Source: Streptomyces thermolilacinus SPC6 (GTDB lineage Bacteria > Actinomycetota > Actinomycetes > Streptomycetales > Streptomycetaceae). Taken from it: 64,000 nucleotides of DNA. The position numbers and the translations under genes are program-made. The stretch's first letter is position 1, and every line of letters starts with the position of its first letter. The stretch is taken from positions 3,945,895 to 4,009,894 of the forward strand of contig NZ_ASHX02000001.1 of assembly GCF_000478605.2 (NCBI RefSeq). Direction: 5' to 3'. The notes under the pieces were generated by a model. That model saw nothing but the letters and a program-made list of their open reading frames with translations, searched no databases and was not told where the DNA came from. This document shows, in pieces, positions 1 through 8,779 of the stretch.

Positions 1-1964
1 ACGACCTTCCGGTCGATCAGGACGGGCGAGAGGAACTCGGACGCCTTGTAGACGGCGCCGACGGTCAGCGTGCCCTTCTTCTCGTCGTCGTACGTGACGG
101 GGACGGTGCTGCCGACCTTCCAGCCGCGCGACTTCGCGGTGTCGTCGGCCACGGCGATCTGACCGCGCGCCAGCGAGTCCAGCGAACCGGCCGTCGGCTC
201 GACCTTCAGGACCTTCTCGATGGCGCCGGGCGTGACGGCCGACGCGGAGGTGTACTTCCCGCCCAGTTCGAAGCCGGACGCCTGCTGCGGCGACACGGCC
301 GTGACGCCCGCGGTCTTCTCCAGGGCGGTCAGCACCGACGGGTCGAGCGGGCCGCCGCTGGCCATCTGCACCATGTAGTCGGCCTTGATCTGGTCCGTGG
401 TCGCCTGGTCCAGGGACCGGCCGACGGTGACGCCGAGCACGGACAGACCGGTGACCAGGGTCAGGCCGATGGCGAGCGCCGAAGCGGTCGCGCCCGTGCG
501 GCGCGGGTTGCGGACGGCGTTCTGCCCGGCGAGCTTGCCGGAGATCCCGAACGCGCCGACCAGCAGCGGCCGTACGGCGGCGATCAGCGGCCGCGACAGC
601 AGCGGGATCAGCATGATGATGCCGATCAGGGCGAGGAACGCGCCGCCCGCGACCAGCATGCGGCCCGTGTCACCGGCCTCCACGGCGCCGTACACGATCA
701 CGGCGGCGCCGGTCAGGGCGAGTGCGCCGCCGATGCTGTTGCGGACGACCAGCGACTTCTGCGTGGGCGCGGCGTGCACGCTGTTCATCGCGGCGACCGG
801 CGGGATCTTCGCGGCGCGGCGGCCGGGCAGCCACGCGGCGAGCATGGTGATGACGAGGCCGACACCGAGCGCGGAGAGCACCGGCGTGACACCGAGGACG
901 AGCGGGCCGTCCGGCATCTTCAGGCCGAAGGACGCCATGCCGGAGCGCAGGCCCACGGCGAGCGCGATGCCCAGCAGGTAGCCCGCGACGGAGGCGACCA
1001 GGCCGACGATCGCGGCCTCCGCCAGCACCGAGCGGGTGACCTGCTTGCGGGACGCGCCGACGGCCCGCATCAGCGCGACCTCCTTGGTGCGCTGCGCGAC
1101 GAGCATCGTGAACGTGTTGGCGATCAGGAAGATCCCGACGAACAGGGCGATGGCGGCGGCGCCGAGGAAGACCTGGCTGAACGCGCTCATGCCCTCCTCG
1201 ATCTCCTTCGCCTGCTCCTCGGAGAGCGCCCGGCCGGTCTGCGCCTCGGCGTGCTCGGGCAGCAGCGGCTCGATCGCGGCGAGGAGCTTCGTGTCGTCGG
1301 CGCCGGACGCGGCGGTGACGGTGACGTCCTGGAAGTAGCCGGGCTTGAGGAAGAGGCGCTGCGCGGTCTGCGTGTCGAACAGGACGAGGCTGCCGCCGGC
1401 GCTGACGGCGCCGTCGTCGGTGGTGAAGACGCCCTGGAGGCGGTACTCGGCCACGGGGCCGTTCGTCGCGACGCGGACCGTGTCGCCGACCTGGTACCGG
1501 CCCTTGTCGGCGGTCTCCCGGTCGAGGGCGATCTGCCCGGCGGCGACGGGACCGGAGCCCTTGACGAAGTCGTACCGGGAGTCCCGGCCGTCCTTGCCGG
1601 GGGCGAAGTTGGCGCCCTTGTTGGACCAGCCGACGCCGATCAGCCTGCCGTCCGGGTCGGGCACGCCCGCGAAGCCCTCGACGCGGCCGACGGCGGTGGC
1701 GACCCCCGGCACGGCGGCGATCTTGTCGAGGGTGGCGCGGGAGACGCCCGGCTCCTGCTTCGCGCTGTCCTGACTGGGGTGGGAGGTGACGGCGACGGCC
1801 ACGTCGTCGTAGCTCTTGGCGGCCTGCTTGGTGAAGGCCCGGTTGAGGGTGTCGGTGAAGACGAGGGTGCCGGAGACGAAGGCCACGCCGAGCATGACGG
1901 CGAGGACGGTCATCAGCAGCCTGGCCTTGTGCGCGAGCACATTGCGCAGGGCGGTACGGAACAT
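1..1964 (-). CDS. ABC transporter permease, MacB/FtsX type (3' end off window)
   Basis: About 654 residues are visible; the C-terminus lies beyond the left edge. An N-terminal membrane helix just after the start is followed by a large extracytoplasmic domain. Then comes a typical FtsX domain: a hydrophobic helix, the conserved RTKEVALMRAVGAS stretch, and two more helices. A second half starts near NAVRNPRRTGATASALAIG and a further extracytoplasmic domain, so the final FtsX unit must be missing. Complete members are usually about 830-860 residues. The ATG at 1962-1964 is chosen because the MFRTALRNVLAHKARLL start is typical for the family. It lies 73 nt downstream of the ATPase gene 2038-2811 on the same strand, with which it should form an exporter. 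Substrate unknown. Confidence 0.9.
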   Translation of the reverse strand, partial: MFRTALRNVLAHKARLLMTVLAVMLGVAFVSGTLVFTDTLNRAFTKQAAKSYDDVAVAVTSHPSQDSAKQEPGVSRATLDKIAAVPGVATAVGRVEGFAGVPDPDGRLIGVGWSNKGANFAPGKDGRDSRYDFVKGSGPVAAGQIALDRETADKGRYQVGDTVRVATNGPVAEYRLQGVFTTDDGAVSAGGSLVLFDTQTAQRLFLKPGYFQDVTVTAASGADDTKLLAAIEPLLPEHAEAQTGRALSEEQAKEIEEGMSAFSQVFLGAAAIALFVGIFLIANTFTMLVAQRTKEVALMRAVGASRKQVTRSVLAEAAIVGLVASVAGYLLGIALAVGLRSGMASFGLKMPDGPLVLGVTPVLSALGVGLVITMLAAWLPGRRAAKIPPVAAMNSVHAAPTQKSLVVRNSIGGALALTGAAVIVYGAVEAGDTGRMLVAGGAFLALIGIIMLIPLLSRPLIAAVRPLLVGAFGISGKLAGQNAVRNPRRTGATASALAIGLTLVTGLSVLGVTVGRSLDQATTDQIKADYMVQMASGGPLDPSVLTALEKTAGVTAVSPQQASGFELGGKYTSASAVTPGAIEKVLKVEPTAGSLDSLARGQIAVADDTAKSRGWKVGSTVPVTYDDEKKGTLTVGAVYKASEFLSPVLIDRKV

Positions 1965-2037
1965 GGGGTTCAGTCCTGGGGTGGAGGTGTCCGGTGACGG
2001 AAGGGGCGGAGGGGGCGGGAGACGCGGTCGGGGCGCG

Positions 2038-2811
2038 TCAGCTGGTCCGGCCCTTGGTGTCGAACTCCTTCATGCGGTCCAGCACCCGGTCGGCGGTCGG
2101 CGCGAGCATCTCGTCCACGATCCGGCCGTCCGCCAGGAAGATCACCCGGTCGGCGTAGGACGCGGCGACCGGGTCGTGGGTGACCATCACCACGGTCTGG
2201 CCCAGCTCGCGCACCGAGTTGCGCAGGAAGCCCAGCACCTCGGCGCCGGAGCGCGAGTCGAGGTTGCCGGTCGGCTCGTCACCGAAGATGATCTCCGGCC
2301 GGGACGCCAGCGCGCGGGCCACGGCGACGCGCTGCTGCTGGCCGCCGGAGAGCTGCGCCGGCCGGTGCCCGAGCCGCGCGGACAGGCCCACCATGTCGAT
2401 GACCCGGTCCAGCCACTGCTTGTCCGGCTTGCGGCCCGCGATGTCCATGGGGAGCGTGATGTTCTCCAGGGCGGTGAGCGTCGGCAGCAGGTTGAACGCC
2501 TGGAAGATGAAGCCGATCTTGTCCCGGCGCAGCTGGGTGAGCTGCTTGTCCTTCAGGGCGCCCAGCTCCGTGTCGCCGATGCGGACGGAGCCGTGAGAGA
2601 AGGCGTCCAGGCCGGCCACGCAGTGCATCAGCGTGGACTTGCCGGAGCCGGACGGGCCCATGATCGCGGTGAACTCGCCCTGCGGGAACTCCACCGTGAC
2701 CCGGTCGAGGGCGACCACCTGGGTCTCGCCCTGTCCGTAGACCTTGGAGAGATCCGTGGCGCGGGCGGCCACCGCGGTGGCGCGGCGTGCGGTCGTCGTG
2801 GTGGGGATCAC
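2038..2811 (-). CDS. ABC transporter ATP-binding protein, MacB/LolD type
   Basis: A 257-residue ATPase that should energise the permease encoded next at 1-1964. Walker A GPSGSGKS is at residues 52-59. The signature LSGGQQQRVAVARAL and Walker B IIFGDEPTGNLD are intact. An open frame extends upstream to 3012, but I place the start at GTG 2809-2811, because an AGGAG lies about 8 nt upstream and homology to the family begins just inside (DLSKVYGQGETQVVALD). The family exports lipoproteins, peptides or drugs, or works mechanically; nothing here fixes the substrate. The two genes look like one operon. Confidence 0.93.
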   Translation of the reverse strand: MIPTTTTARRATAVAARATDLSKVYGQGETQVVALDRVTVEFPQGEFTAIMGPSGSGKSTLMHCVAGLDAFSHGSVRIGDTELGALKDKQLTQLRRDKIGFIFQAFNLLPTLTALENITLPMDIAGRKPDKQWLDRVIDMVGLSARLGHRPAQLSGGQQQRVAVARALASRPEIIFGDEPTGNLDSRSGAEVLGFLRNSVRELGQTVVMVTHDPVAASYADRVIFLADGRIVDEMLAPTADRVLDRMKEFDTKGRTS

Positions 2812-3233
2812 GGGGAGGACTCCTGTCACACATGGGTTCGGCGAGGACCGTTCCATCGTCCGCGCCGCCACCCCCGCCGGGCGTCCGTCCGCATGCCCGT
2901 TCCCGGGGCCCTCTGGAGTCTGACGGCGCCGCGCGGCGCTCCTCCTGAGGTATGACGGCACCCCTGAGAGCCCCCTCGGGACGGCGTACGGGAAGGGCTC
3001 TCGGCCGCGCATGGCGAGGACTCGCCGTGGACGGACGGCGACTTTCCGTCATTCCACCGAAACGGCATGTGCGGCCGCGAACCCCCCGCCGCTGCTGCGC
3101 AACGCACTCCCCGTATGCTGACGGTCCCTCAGGCGCCAATAAAATAAGACAACATCGGGCCACTCTCCCGCCGTCCGCGGGACGCGCCCGGATAGGCTCA
3201 TGTGTTGACGCGGAGAGAGAAGCTTCGCGTCCT
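2812..3233. promoter_or_regulatory. Intergenic region between ABC operon and bldA
   Basis: A 422-nt stretch without a convincing gene. It must hold the divergent promoters of the ABC exporter (minus) and bldA (plus). An AT-rich patch at 3137-3149 stands out from the GC-rich background. TAGGCT at 3193-3198 could be the -10 box of the bldA promoter, but I see no good -35 at the right distance. A TTGACG at 3204-3209 is too close to the tRNA to be its -35. Confidence 0.35.
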
Positions 3234-3314
3234 GCCCGGATGGTGGAACGCAGACACGGCGAGCTTAAACCTCGCTGGCCTACGGCCGTGCGGGTTCGAG
3301 TCCCGCTCCGGGCA
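3234..3314 (+). tRNA. bldA: tRNA-Leu(UAA), bldA
   Basis: The whole cloverleaf can be folded by eye. Acceptor stem GCCCGGA (3234-3240) pairs with TCCGGGC (3307-3313), with discriminator A 3314. The D stem is GTG/CAC, and the anticodon stem GCGAG/CTCGC flanks the loop CTTAAAC with anticodon TAA at 3266-3268. The long variable arm is GGCC/GGCC, as in class II tRNAs, and the T arm is GCGGG-TTCGAGT-CCCGC. CCA is not fully encoded. In Streptomyces this is the only tRNA that reads UUA, and it controls aerial growth and antibiotic production because UUA codons are confined to a few regulatory and accessory genes. Confidence 0.97.
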
Positions 3315-3463
3315 CCGACGGCTCGGGGAGGCTCCGGCGCGACACGGGGGTTGCGTGATCGAGACCCAGGAGCGGAAAGATCCTCCCCGAGCACTAGGGT
3401 GTTTCCTTTGCTTCCCCATTACTCTGGTGTCAAGGCCGCGCACGGCGGCCATGGAGGAGTGAG

Positions 3464-4357
3464 ATGAGGAGCAGCAACCCGGTCTTCTCGCGACGGGGGT
3501 TCAGCCGCGACAACGGCTACGCGGGCTTCAACGCGCAGCAGCAGGCCGGGGGCCCCGCCGCTGGAACCAACCCGTACGCGACGAACCCGTACGCGACGAA
3601 CCCGTACGCGACCAACCCCTACGCGCAGCCGGACGTCCAGCAGGGCACCGGTCTGCAGGCCCCGGCGCGCCCGGGTGCCATGACCATCGACGACGTGGTG
3701 TCCCGCACGGCCATCACGCTCGGCACGGTGTTCGTCACCGCGGCCCTCGCCTGGTTCCTGCTGCCGGTGGACCCCGCGAACCTGAACAAGTCGTACGGCA
3801 TCGCCATCGGCGCGGCCCTGGTGGCCTTCGTCCTGGCGATGGTGCAGTCCTTCAAGCGCAAGCCGGCGCCCGCGCTGATCCTGGCGTACGCGGCGTTCGA
3901 GGGCGTCTTCCTGGGCGTCATCTCCAGCGCCGTCACGACGTATGTCGCGGCGGGCGCGGTGCCGCAGGCGGTGCTTGGCACGATGTCGGTCTTCGCCGGT
4001 GTGCTGATCGCGTACAAGATGCGCTGGATCCGCGTCACGCGCCGCTTCTACGGCTTCGTGATGGCCGCCGCGATCGGCTTCGTCCTGCTGATGGCGGTGA
4101 ACATGCTGTTCGCCGTCTTCGGCGGCGGTGACGGCCTGGGCTTCCGCAGCGGCGGCCTCGGCATCCTGTTCGGTGTCATCGGCATCATCCTCGGCGCCTG
4201 CTTCCTGGCGCTGGACTTCAAGCAGGTCGAGGACGGCGTCACGTACGGCGCGCCGCGCGAGGAGTCGTGGCTGGCCGCCTTCGGCCTCACGATGACCCTG
4301 GTGTGGATCTACCTGGAGTTCCTGCGCCTCGTGGCGATCTTCTCCGGCGACGACTGA
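3464..4357 (+). CDS. Bax inhibitor-1/YccA family membrane protein
   Basis: A 297-residue integral membrane protein. The first ~70 residues are soluble and low complexity, with four copies of TNPYA. From about residue 80 there are seven hydrophobic segments, ending with a conserved acidic region (LDFKQVEDGV) and a last helix WLAAFGLTMTLVWIYLEFLRL, as in the BI-1/YccA family of pH-gated ion-leak proteins. The start ATG 3464 follows GGAGGAG at a good distance. It lies just after bldA on the same strand and ends in a strong terminator at 4404-4440. The physiological role in actinomycetes is unknown. Confidence 0.9.
   Translation: MRSSNPVFSRRGFSRDNGYAGFNAQQQAGGPAAGTNPYATNPYATNPYATNPYAQPDVQQGTGLQAPARPGAMTIDDVVSRTAITLGTVFVTAALAWFLLPVDPANLNKSYGIAIGAALVAFVLAMVQSFKRKPAPALILAYAAFEGVFLGVISSAVTTYVAAGAVPQAVLGTMSVFAGVLIAYKMRWIRVTRRFYGFVMAAAIGFVLLMAVNMLFAVFGGGDGLGFRSGGLGILFGVIGIILGACFLALDFKQVEDGVTYGAPREESWLAAFGLTMTLVWIYLEFLRLVAIFSGDD
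3566..3625 (+). repeat. Four 15-bp tandem units encoding TNPYA
   Basis: Units begin at 3566, 3581, 3596 and 3611 with consensus ACGAACCCGTACGCG. The two middle copies are identical and the outer ones differ by one or two bases. They lie in the N-terminal tail of the BI-1 family protein. Confidence 0.9.
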
Positions 4358-4403
4358 TCGCCCCGCCGGCCGGCCCCGTGAGCGGCCGAGCGGTGAGAAC
4401 GGC

Positions 4404-4440
4404 CGAAGGGCCCGCCCGGTTCGTCCGGGCGGGCCCTTCG
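4404..4440. terminator. Rho-independent-like hairpin after BI-1 gene
   Basis: Perfect 16-bp stem (4404-4419 with 4425-4440) around the loop TTCGT, 47 nt after the stop codon of the BI-1 gene. No U tract follows, as is usual in Streptomyces. Confidence 0.8.
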
Positions 4441-4587
4441 GCGTCGTACGGGCCGTCGCCCGGAGGCGCCTTCCCCGACGGTGCGAAGCCGGTCGGCCAC
4501 TTCACGGCCCGTGCGGCGGGGAGTGCGGGAGAGCGTCCGGTGTTCGCCCGTTGGCGACAGTGCCGTACCGGCGCATAGGGTCGCGGC

Positions 4588-4938
4588 GTGCACGATACGA
4601 GGGAACTGGACGAGGCCGTGAACCGTCTGGCCGACCGGCTGCGGGCCGCCCCGCAGAGCAGGCTCCGGCAGGGCGCGGCGGCCGAAGGGCTGGCGCTGGC
4701 GAGGGAGTTGGCCGAGCGGGCGCAGCGGCTCGAGGGCGCGGGCCCGGCAAAGCCGCGGGTCATGCCCGACGCGGGGGTGTTCGCGGTCGGCGACCAGCTG
4801 GCCGTCGCGGGCGCCGATCTTGCCGAGGCGCTGCGGGAGGCCGCGCGCCGGGGCGGGGCGTCGGGGGACGTGCTGGACGCCGAGTCGGCCGGGGCGCTGG
4901 CGTCGGTCCGCGCGACGGCGGCACGCATCGGCCTGTAG
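4588..4938 (+). CDS. Conserved small hypothetical protein, helical
   Basis: 116 residues, GTG start at 4588. The protein is rich in Ala, Arg, Glu and Leu, with long amphipathic helices (LDEAVNRLADRLRAAP; EGLALARELAERAQRLE). It has no signal peptide or membrane segment, and codon positions show the GC3 bias of real genes. A PRVMPDAGVFAVGDQLAVAGADL segment in the middle looks conserved. I do not recognise a function. It stands alone between a terminator and the convergent gene 5027-5971. Confidence 0.7.
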   Translation: MHDTRELDEAVNRLADRLRAAPQSRLRQGAAAEGLALARELAERAQRLEGAGPAKPRVMPDAGVFAVGDQLAVAGADLAEALREAARRGGASGDVLDAESAGALASVRATAARIGL

Positions 4939-5026
4939 GCGGGCCCGTCAGTCCGGTGACCCGGCCGTCCGGCCGCCTGTCAGCCCGGCAGTCCGTCGGC
5001 CGGACAGTCCGTCGGCCTGGGGCGGG

Positions 5027-5971
5027 TCAGAGGGAGGCGATGACGCGGTCGGCGAGGATGTAGACGTTCTCGCCGTCGCCGCACGCGAAGGTCAGGGCGT
5101 ACGCGCCGGAGATGCCCGACCCGCCCAGCAGGAACGGCGTCGCGCCCTCGCGCAGGGCCTCGGCGAGGCGCTCGGCGGTCTCGCGGTGCCCCGGCGTCAT
5201 GCACAGGGTCGTGCCGTCCTCGAAGACGTACACGTCCAGCGTGCCGAGCGGCCCGGGCCGTACGTCGGTCAGCGCGGTCCGCGCGTCCGCCAGCTCCTCC
5301 AGGCGCGCCACCGTCCGCTCGTGGTCGGTGACGACCGGGGTCTGGACGGGCACGAAGTCCGGGTGCGAGGGGTGGCGGCGGCGGGCGGCGGCCAGCTCGG
5401 GGGAGTCCTCGGCGTAGTCGGGGCAGTCACCGGCCCCGGCCGGCCCGGGCAGCTCGCCGCCCAGCAGGCCAGGCAGCCCGGGGAGCGCGGGGAAGTCGGT
5501 CAGCTCCGCGTCGGCGAAGTCGGCGGCGGGCTCGGCCGCGTCGTACTCGGCGTCCAGATCCAGCGCCTCCAGGCCCGCGAAGTCCGCCTGACGCGGTACG
5601 AAGTAGGGGCCGTCGTCGCCGGTGGCGCCCAGCGGTCCCGGCAGGCCGCCCAGCAGGGAGGCGGGGGAGTCGGCGGCGTCGCGCGCCTCCTGCGCGGCCC
5701 AGAACGCGCGGGCCTCCGCCAGCTCCCGCTCGCGTTCCTCGGCGAGGGCCTCGGCGACGGCCGTGCGTATCTCGTCCGCCATCGTCGGCTCCGTGGAGCG
5801 GGCGTGCGGGACGGTCGGGCTCTGCCCGGTGGCGGCGGCGTGCGCGGCGGCCAGGTCGGTGCGCAGGGCGGCGATCTGGCGGCGCAGCCCGTGGACCGCG
5901 TACAGGGCAGCGGCGCCCACGGCCGTGGCGGCGGCCGTGGTCAGCAGCAGGGCGATGGGCATGGCGCTCAC
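5027..5971 (-). CDS. Membrane-anchored hypothetical protein
   Basis: 314 residues with one N-terminal membrane helix (about residues 4-26) and then a coiled-coil-like stretch (HGLRRQIAALRTDLAAAHAA). An Ala/Glu-rich region and an acidic, proline-rich linker follow. The globular C-terminal ~110 residues include DVYVFEDGTTLCMTPGHRE and FACGDGENVYILADRVIASL. The GTG start at 5971 has GGGAG upstream. Probably faces the cytoplasm from a membrane anchor. No family I can name. Confidence 0.75.
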   Translation of the reverse strand: MSAMPIALLLTTAAATAVGAAALYAVHGLRRQIAALRTDLAAAHAAATGQSPTVPHARSTEPTMADEIRTAVAEALAEERERELAEARAFWAAQEARDAADSPASLLGGLPGPLGATGDDGPYFVPRQADFAGLEALDLDAEYDAAEPAADFADAELTDFPALPGLPGLLGGELPGPAGAGDCPDYAEDSPELAAARRRHPSHPDFVPVQTPVVTDHERTVARLEELADARTALTDVRPGPLGTLDVYVFEDGTTLCMTPGHRETAERLAEALREGATPFLLGGSGISGAYALTFACGDGENVYILADRVIASL

Positions 5972-6117
5972 TGACGTACTCCCGGTTTCAATCGATCCCC
6001 CGCACTTCCTACATCAGCTTGTGCCAGCTGTGGGCCCGGTGTCAGTGCATTACGTCACGAATTGGACAGGTTTCTTTGGCCGGTGTTTCCCGCTCCTACG
6101 GCCATGACCTGCGTAAA

Positions 6118-6160
6118 CGAATCTCCCCCAGGAGATAGGTCACATCCTGGGGGAGATTCG
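6118..6160. terminator. Hairpin terminator after thiolase
   Basis: Perfect 16-bp stem (6118-6133 with 6145-6160), 11-nt loop, about 100 nt past the stop of the minus-strand thiolase gene. Confidence 0.75.
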
Positions 6161-6261
6161 GTCACGGCCGGGACGCGAAGCGGTTCAGCGCGCCCGGAGC
6201 GGGAGAGGGCGGCCCCGCCGCGCGGGACGGGCGGCAGGGCCGGGGGAGGGGGGGGGCCGGG

Positions 6262-7482
6262 TCAGGAGAGGCGCTCGATCACCATGGCCATGCCCTGGCC
6301 GCCGCCGACGCACATGGTCTCCAGGCCGAACTGCTTGTCGTGGAACTGGAGGCTGTTGATCAGCGTGCCGGTGATGCGGGCGCCGGTCATGCCGAAGGGG
6401 TGGCCGACGGCGATGGCGCCGCCGTTGACGTTCAGCTTGTCCAGCGGGATGCCCAGGTCCTTGTAGGACGGGATCACCTGGGCGGCGAACGCCTCGTTGA
6501 TCTCGAACAGGTCGATGTCGTCCACGGTGAGACCGGCGAGGGCGAGCGCCCGCTTGCTGGCCTCGACCGGGCCGTAGCCCATGATCTCGGGGGAGAGGCC
6601 GGAGACGCCGGTGGAGACGACCCGGGCGAGCGGGGTGAGTCCCAGCTCGCGCGCCTTCGTGTCGGACATGACCACCAGGGCGGCGGCGCCGTCGTTGAGC
6701 GGGCAGCAGTTGCCCGCGGTGACCCGGCCGTCGGGGCGGAAGACCGGCTTGAGGCCCTGGACGCCCTCCATGGTGACGCCCGCGCGCGGGCCGTCGTCCT
6801 TGCTGACGACGGTGCCGTCCGGGAGCGCCACCGGGGTGATCTCGCGCTCCCAGAAGCCGTTCTTGATGGCCTGCTCGGCGAGGTTCTGCGACCGTACGCC
6901 GAACTCGTCCATCTCCTGGCGGCTGACGCCCTTGTGGAGGGCCAGGTTCTCGGCGGTCTGGCCCATCGCGATGTACGCGTCCGGCACGAGGCCGTCCTCA
7001 CGCGGGTCGCGCCACTCGGAGGCGCCGTTCTCGGCGGCCGCGGCGGTGCGGGCCTGCGCGTCGGCGAAGACCGGGTTGTGGGTGTCGGGCAGGGTGTCGG
7101 AGTTGCCCTTCACGTACCGCGAGACCATCTCGACACCGGCGGAGATGAACACGTCGCCCTCGCCGGCCTTGATGGCGTGCAGGGCCATGCGGGTCGTCTG
7201 GAGGGACGAGGCGCAGTAACGGGTCAGGGTGCAGCCGGGCAGGTGGTCCATGCCCATGCGGACGGCGACGATACGGCCCAGGTTGAAGCCCTGCTCGCCG
7301 CCGGGGAGGCCGCAGCCGAGCATGAGGTCGTCGATGTCGCGCGGGTCGAGCTCGGGCACCTTGGCGAGGGCGGCCTGGATGATCGTTGCGGTCAGGTCGT
7401 CCGGCCGCAGGTCCTTCAGCGAGCCTTTGAAGGCCCGGCCGATGGGCGTGCGGGCGGCTGAGACGATCACGGCTTCGGGCAT
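6262..7482 (-). CDS. Acetyl-CoA C-acyltransferase (thiolase)
   Basis: 406 residues, standard length for a type II thiolase. It catalyses thiolytic cleavage of 3-ketoacyl-CoA, or the reverse condensation of acetyl-CoA. The nucleophile Cys90 sits in LTRYCASSLQT. The second and third signatures, NVNGGAIAVGHPFGMTGAR (catalytic His) and MCVGGGQGMA (catalytic Cys), are both present near the C-terminus. The start is ATG 7480-7482, with GGAG about 7 nt upstream. An upstream in-frame extension to 7548 has no homology. It could serve fatty-acid beta-oxidation together with acyl-CoA dehydrogenase 57572-58729, but it is not linked to other fad genes. Confidence 0.95.
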   Translation of the reverse strand: MPEAVIVSAARTPIGRAFKGSLKDLRPDDLTATIIQAALAKVPELDPRDIDDLMLGCGLPGGEQGFNLGRIVAVRMGMDHLPGCTLTRYCASSLQTTRMALHAIKAGEGDVFISAGVEMVSRYVKGNSDTLPDTHNPVFADAQARTAAAAENGASEWRDPREDGLVPDAYIAMGQTAENLALHKGVSRQEMDEFGVRSQNLAEQAIKNGFWEREITPVALPDGTVVSKDDGPRAGVTMEGVQGLKPVFRPDGRVTAGNCCPLNDGAAALVVMSDTKARELGLTPLARVVSTGVSGLSPEIMGYGPVEASKRALALAGLTVDDIDLFEINEAFAAQVIPSYKDLGIPLDKLNVNGGAIAVGHPFGMTGARITGTLINSLQFHDKQFGLETMCVGGGQGMAMVIERLS

Positions 7483-7679
7483 CACGGCTCCAGGTGGGCG
7501 CGGGTGTGCGACGACAAGGAAGTTACCCCTACGTAGGGCCGGGGTCACCGGGTGTGGGGTGTGACCCTAAGCACCCGCTCAGCCCTCTCCTCGCAGGGTA
7601 GTCCCCTCACGCCCCTCACGCCTCGCACACCCCGCACGCCCCGCCGCGACGGGCGGGTCCGGGGCCGCGCCCCCCGCGG

Positions 7680-8663
7680 TCAGGGCGCCGGGTCCGGGGC
7701 CGCGGGCTCCGTGAGGCGACGGCGGCGGCGGTGCTTGAGCAGGGCCCACGGGGCACGGGCGCCCGTCACCTCCGTACCGGCCTCCTCCGCCGCCTCGGCG
7801 GCGGCCTGGGCCACCGGCAGCATGCCCTCGCGCCGGTCCGCGTCCAGCCGCTCCGGCTCGGGCCACAGGCCGAGGACCGCGCACACGGTCGGCAGCACCG
7901 CCATCGCCGCCGTCGCGTACCCCTCGGCCGACGGGTGGTAGTTGTCGGCGCCGAACATCTCCCGCGGGTTCGCCGCGAACTCCGGCCCCAGCAGGTCGCC
8001 CAGCGACACGGTCCGGCCGCCGTGCTCCACGGCCACGATCGTCTGCGCCGCCGCCAGCTGCCGCGACAGCCGCCGGGCCAGCCAGCGCAGCGGCTGGTAC
8101 ACCGGCTCGACCGTGCCCAGGTCCGGGCAGGTGCCCACCACCACCTCGGCGCCCGCCGCGCGCAGCCGCCGTACCGCCTCCGACAGGTACCGCACCGACT
8201 GCGTGGGCGGCATCCGGTGGGTGACGTCGTTCGCCCCGATCATGATCACGCAGACGTCCGGGACGCGGCCCGGCTGCGTCAGCAGCAGCGCCACCTGCCG
8301 CTCCAGATCGTCGGACCGGGCACCCGGCAGGGCCACGTTCCGCAGCTCCACCGACCGCTCGGCCACCTGGGCGAGCCCCGACGCCAGCAGCGCGCCCGGC
8401 GTCTGCCCCGCACGCCGTACGCCCTGCCCCGCCGCCGTCGAGTCGCCCAGCATGGCCAGGCGCAGCGGCACCCCGTCGAAGCCCCGCCCGTACAGCCCGT
8501 CGGCCGTCGGGGGCAGCGGTGCCACGCCGCCTCCCACGGACCGCTTCGCCAGGTGCATCTCGGCGAGCAGCACCCCCACCCCGGCGACCCCGAGCAGGCC
8601 GATGCCCCCGCCTCCGTACGCCGCACCGGTCGCGATCCGCCGTGCCACTCTCGCCCTCGACAT
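7680..8663 (-). CDS. SGNH/GDSL-type hydrolase, membrane-anchored
   Basis: 327 residues from ATG 8661-8663, preceded by AGGAGG about 11 nt upstream. The in-frame GTG at 8675 would sit on top of that site. One N-terminal hydrophobic segment (about residues 14-36) suggests a signal anchor. SGNH block I is AMLGDSTAAGQG (catalytic Ser), block III MIGANDVTH (Asn), and block V GADNYHPSAEGY (Asp and His). This is a complete catalytic set for an esterase or lipase acting outside the membrane. The C-terminus is basic (KHRRRRRL) and proline-rich. It is divergent from cystathionine beta-synthase with a 116-nt gap. Natural substrate not deducible. Confidence 0.88.
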   Translation of the reverse strand: MSRARVARRIATGAAYGGGGIGLLGVAGVGVLLAEMHLAKRSVGGGVAPLPPTADGLYGRGFDGVPLRLAMLGDSTAAGQGVRRAGQTPGALLASGLAQVAERSVELRNVALPGARSDDLERQVALLLTQPGRVPDVCVIMIGANDVTHRMPPTQSVRYLSEAVRRLRAAGAEVVVGTCPDLGTVEPVYQPLRWLARRLSRQLAAAQTIVAVEHGGRTVSLGDLLGPEFAANPREMFGADNYHPSAEGYATAAMAVLPTVCAVLGLWPEPERLDADRREGMLPVAQAAAEAAEEAGTEVTGARAPWALLKHRRRRRLTEPAAPDPAP

Positions 8664-8779
8664 AGGGGCAGCCACCTCCTCCGTACAGTCTGTGAGCTAA
8701 CTGCCCCGGAACCCTGCCCGCCTACGCATCCACTCGGCTTACGCTGGCTGGACCATTACGGAGACCCCGGAGACTTACG

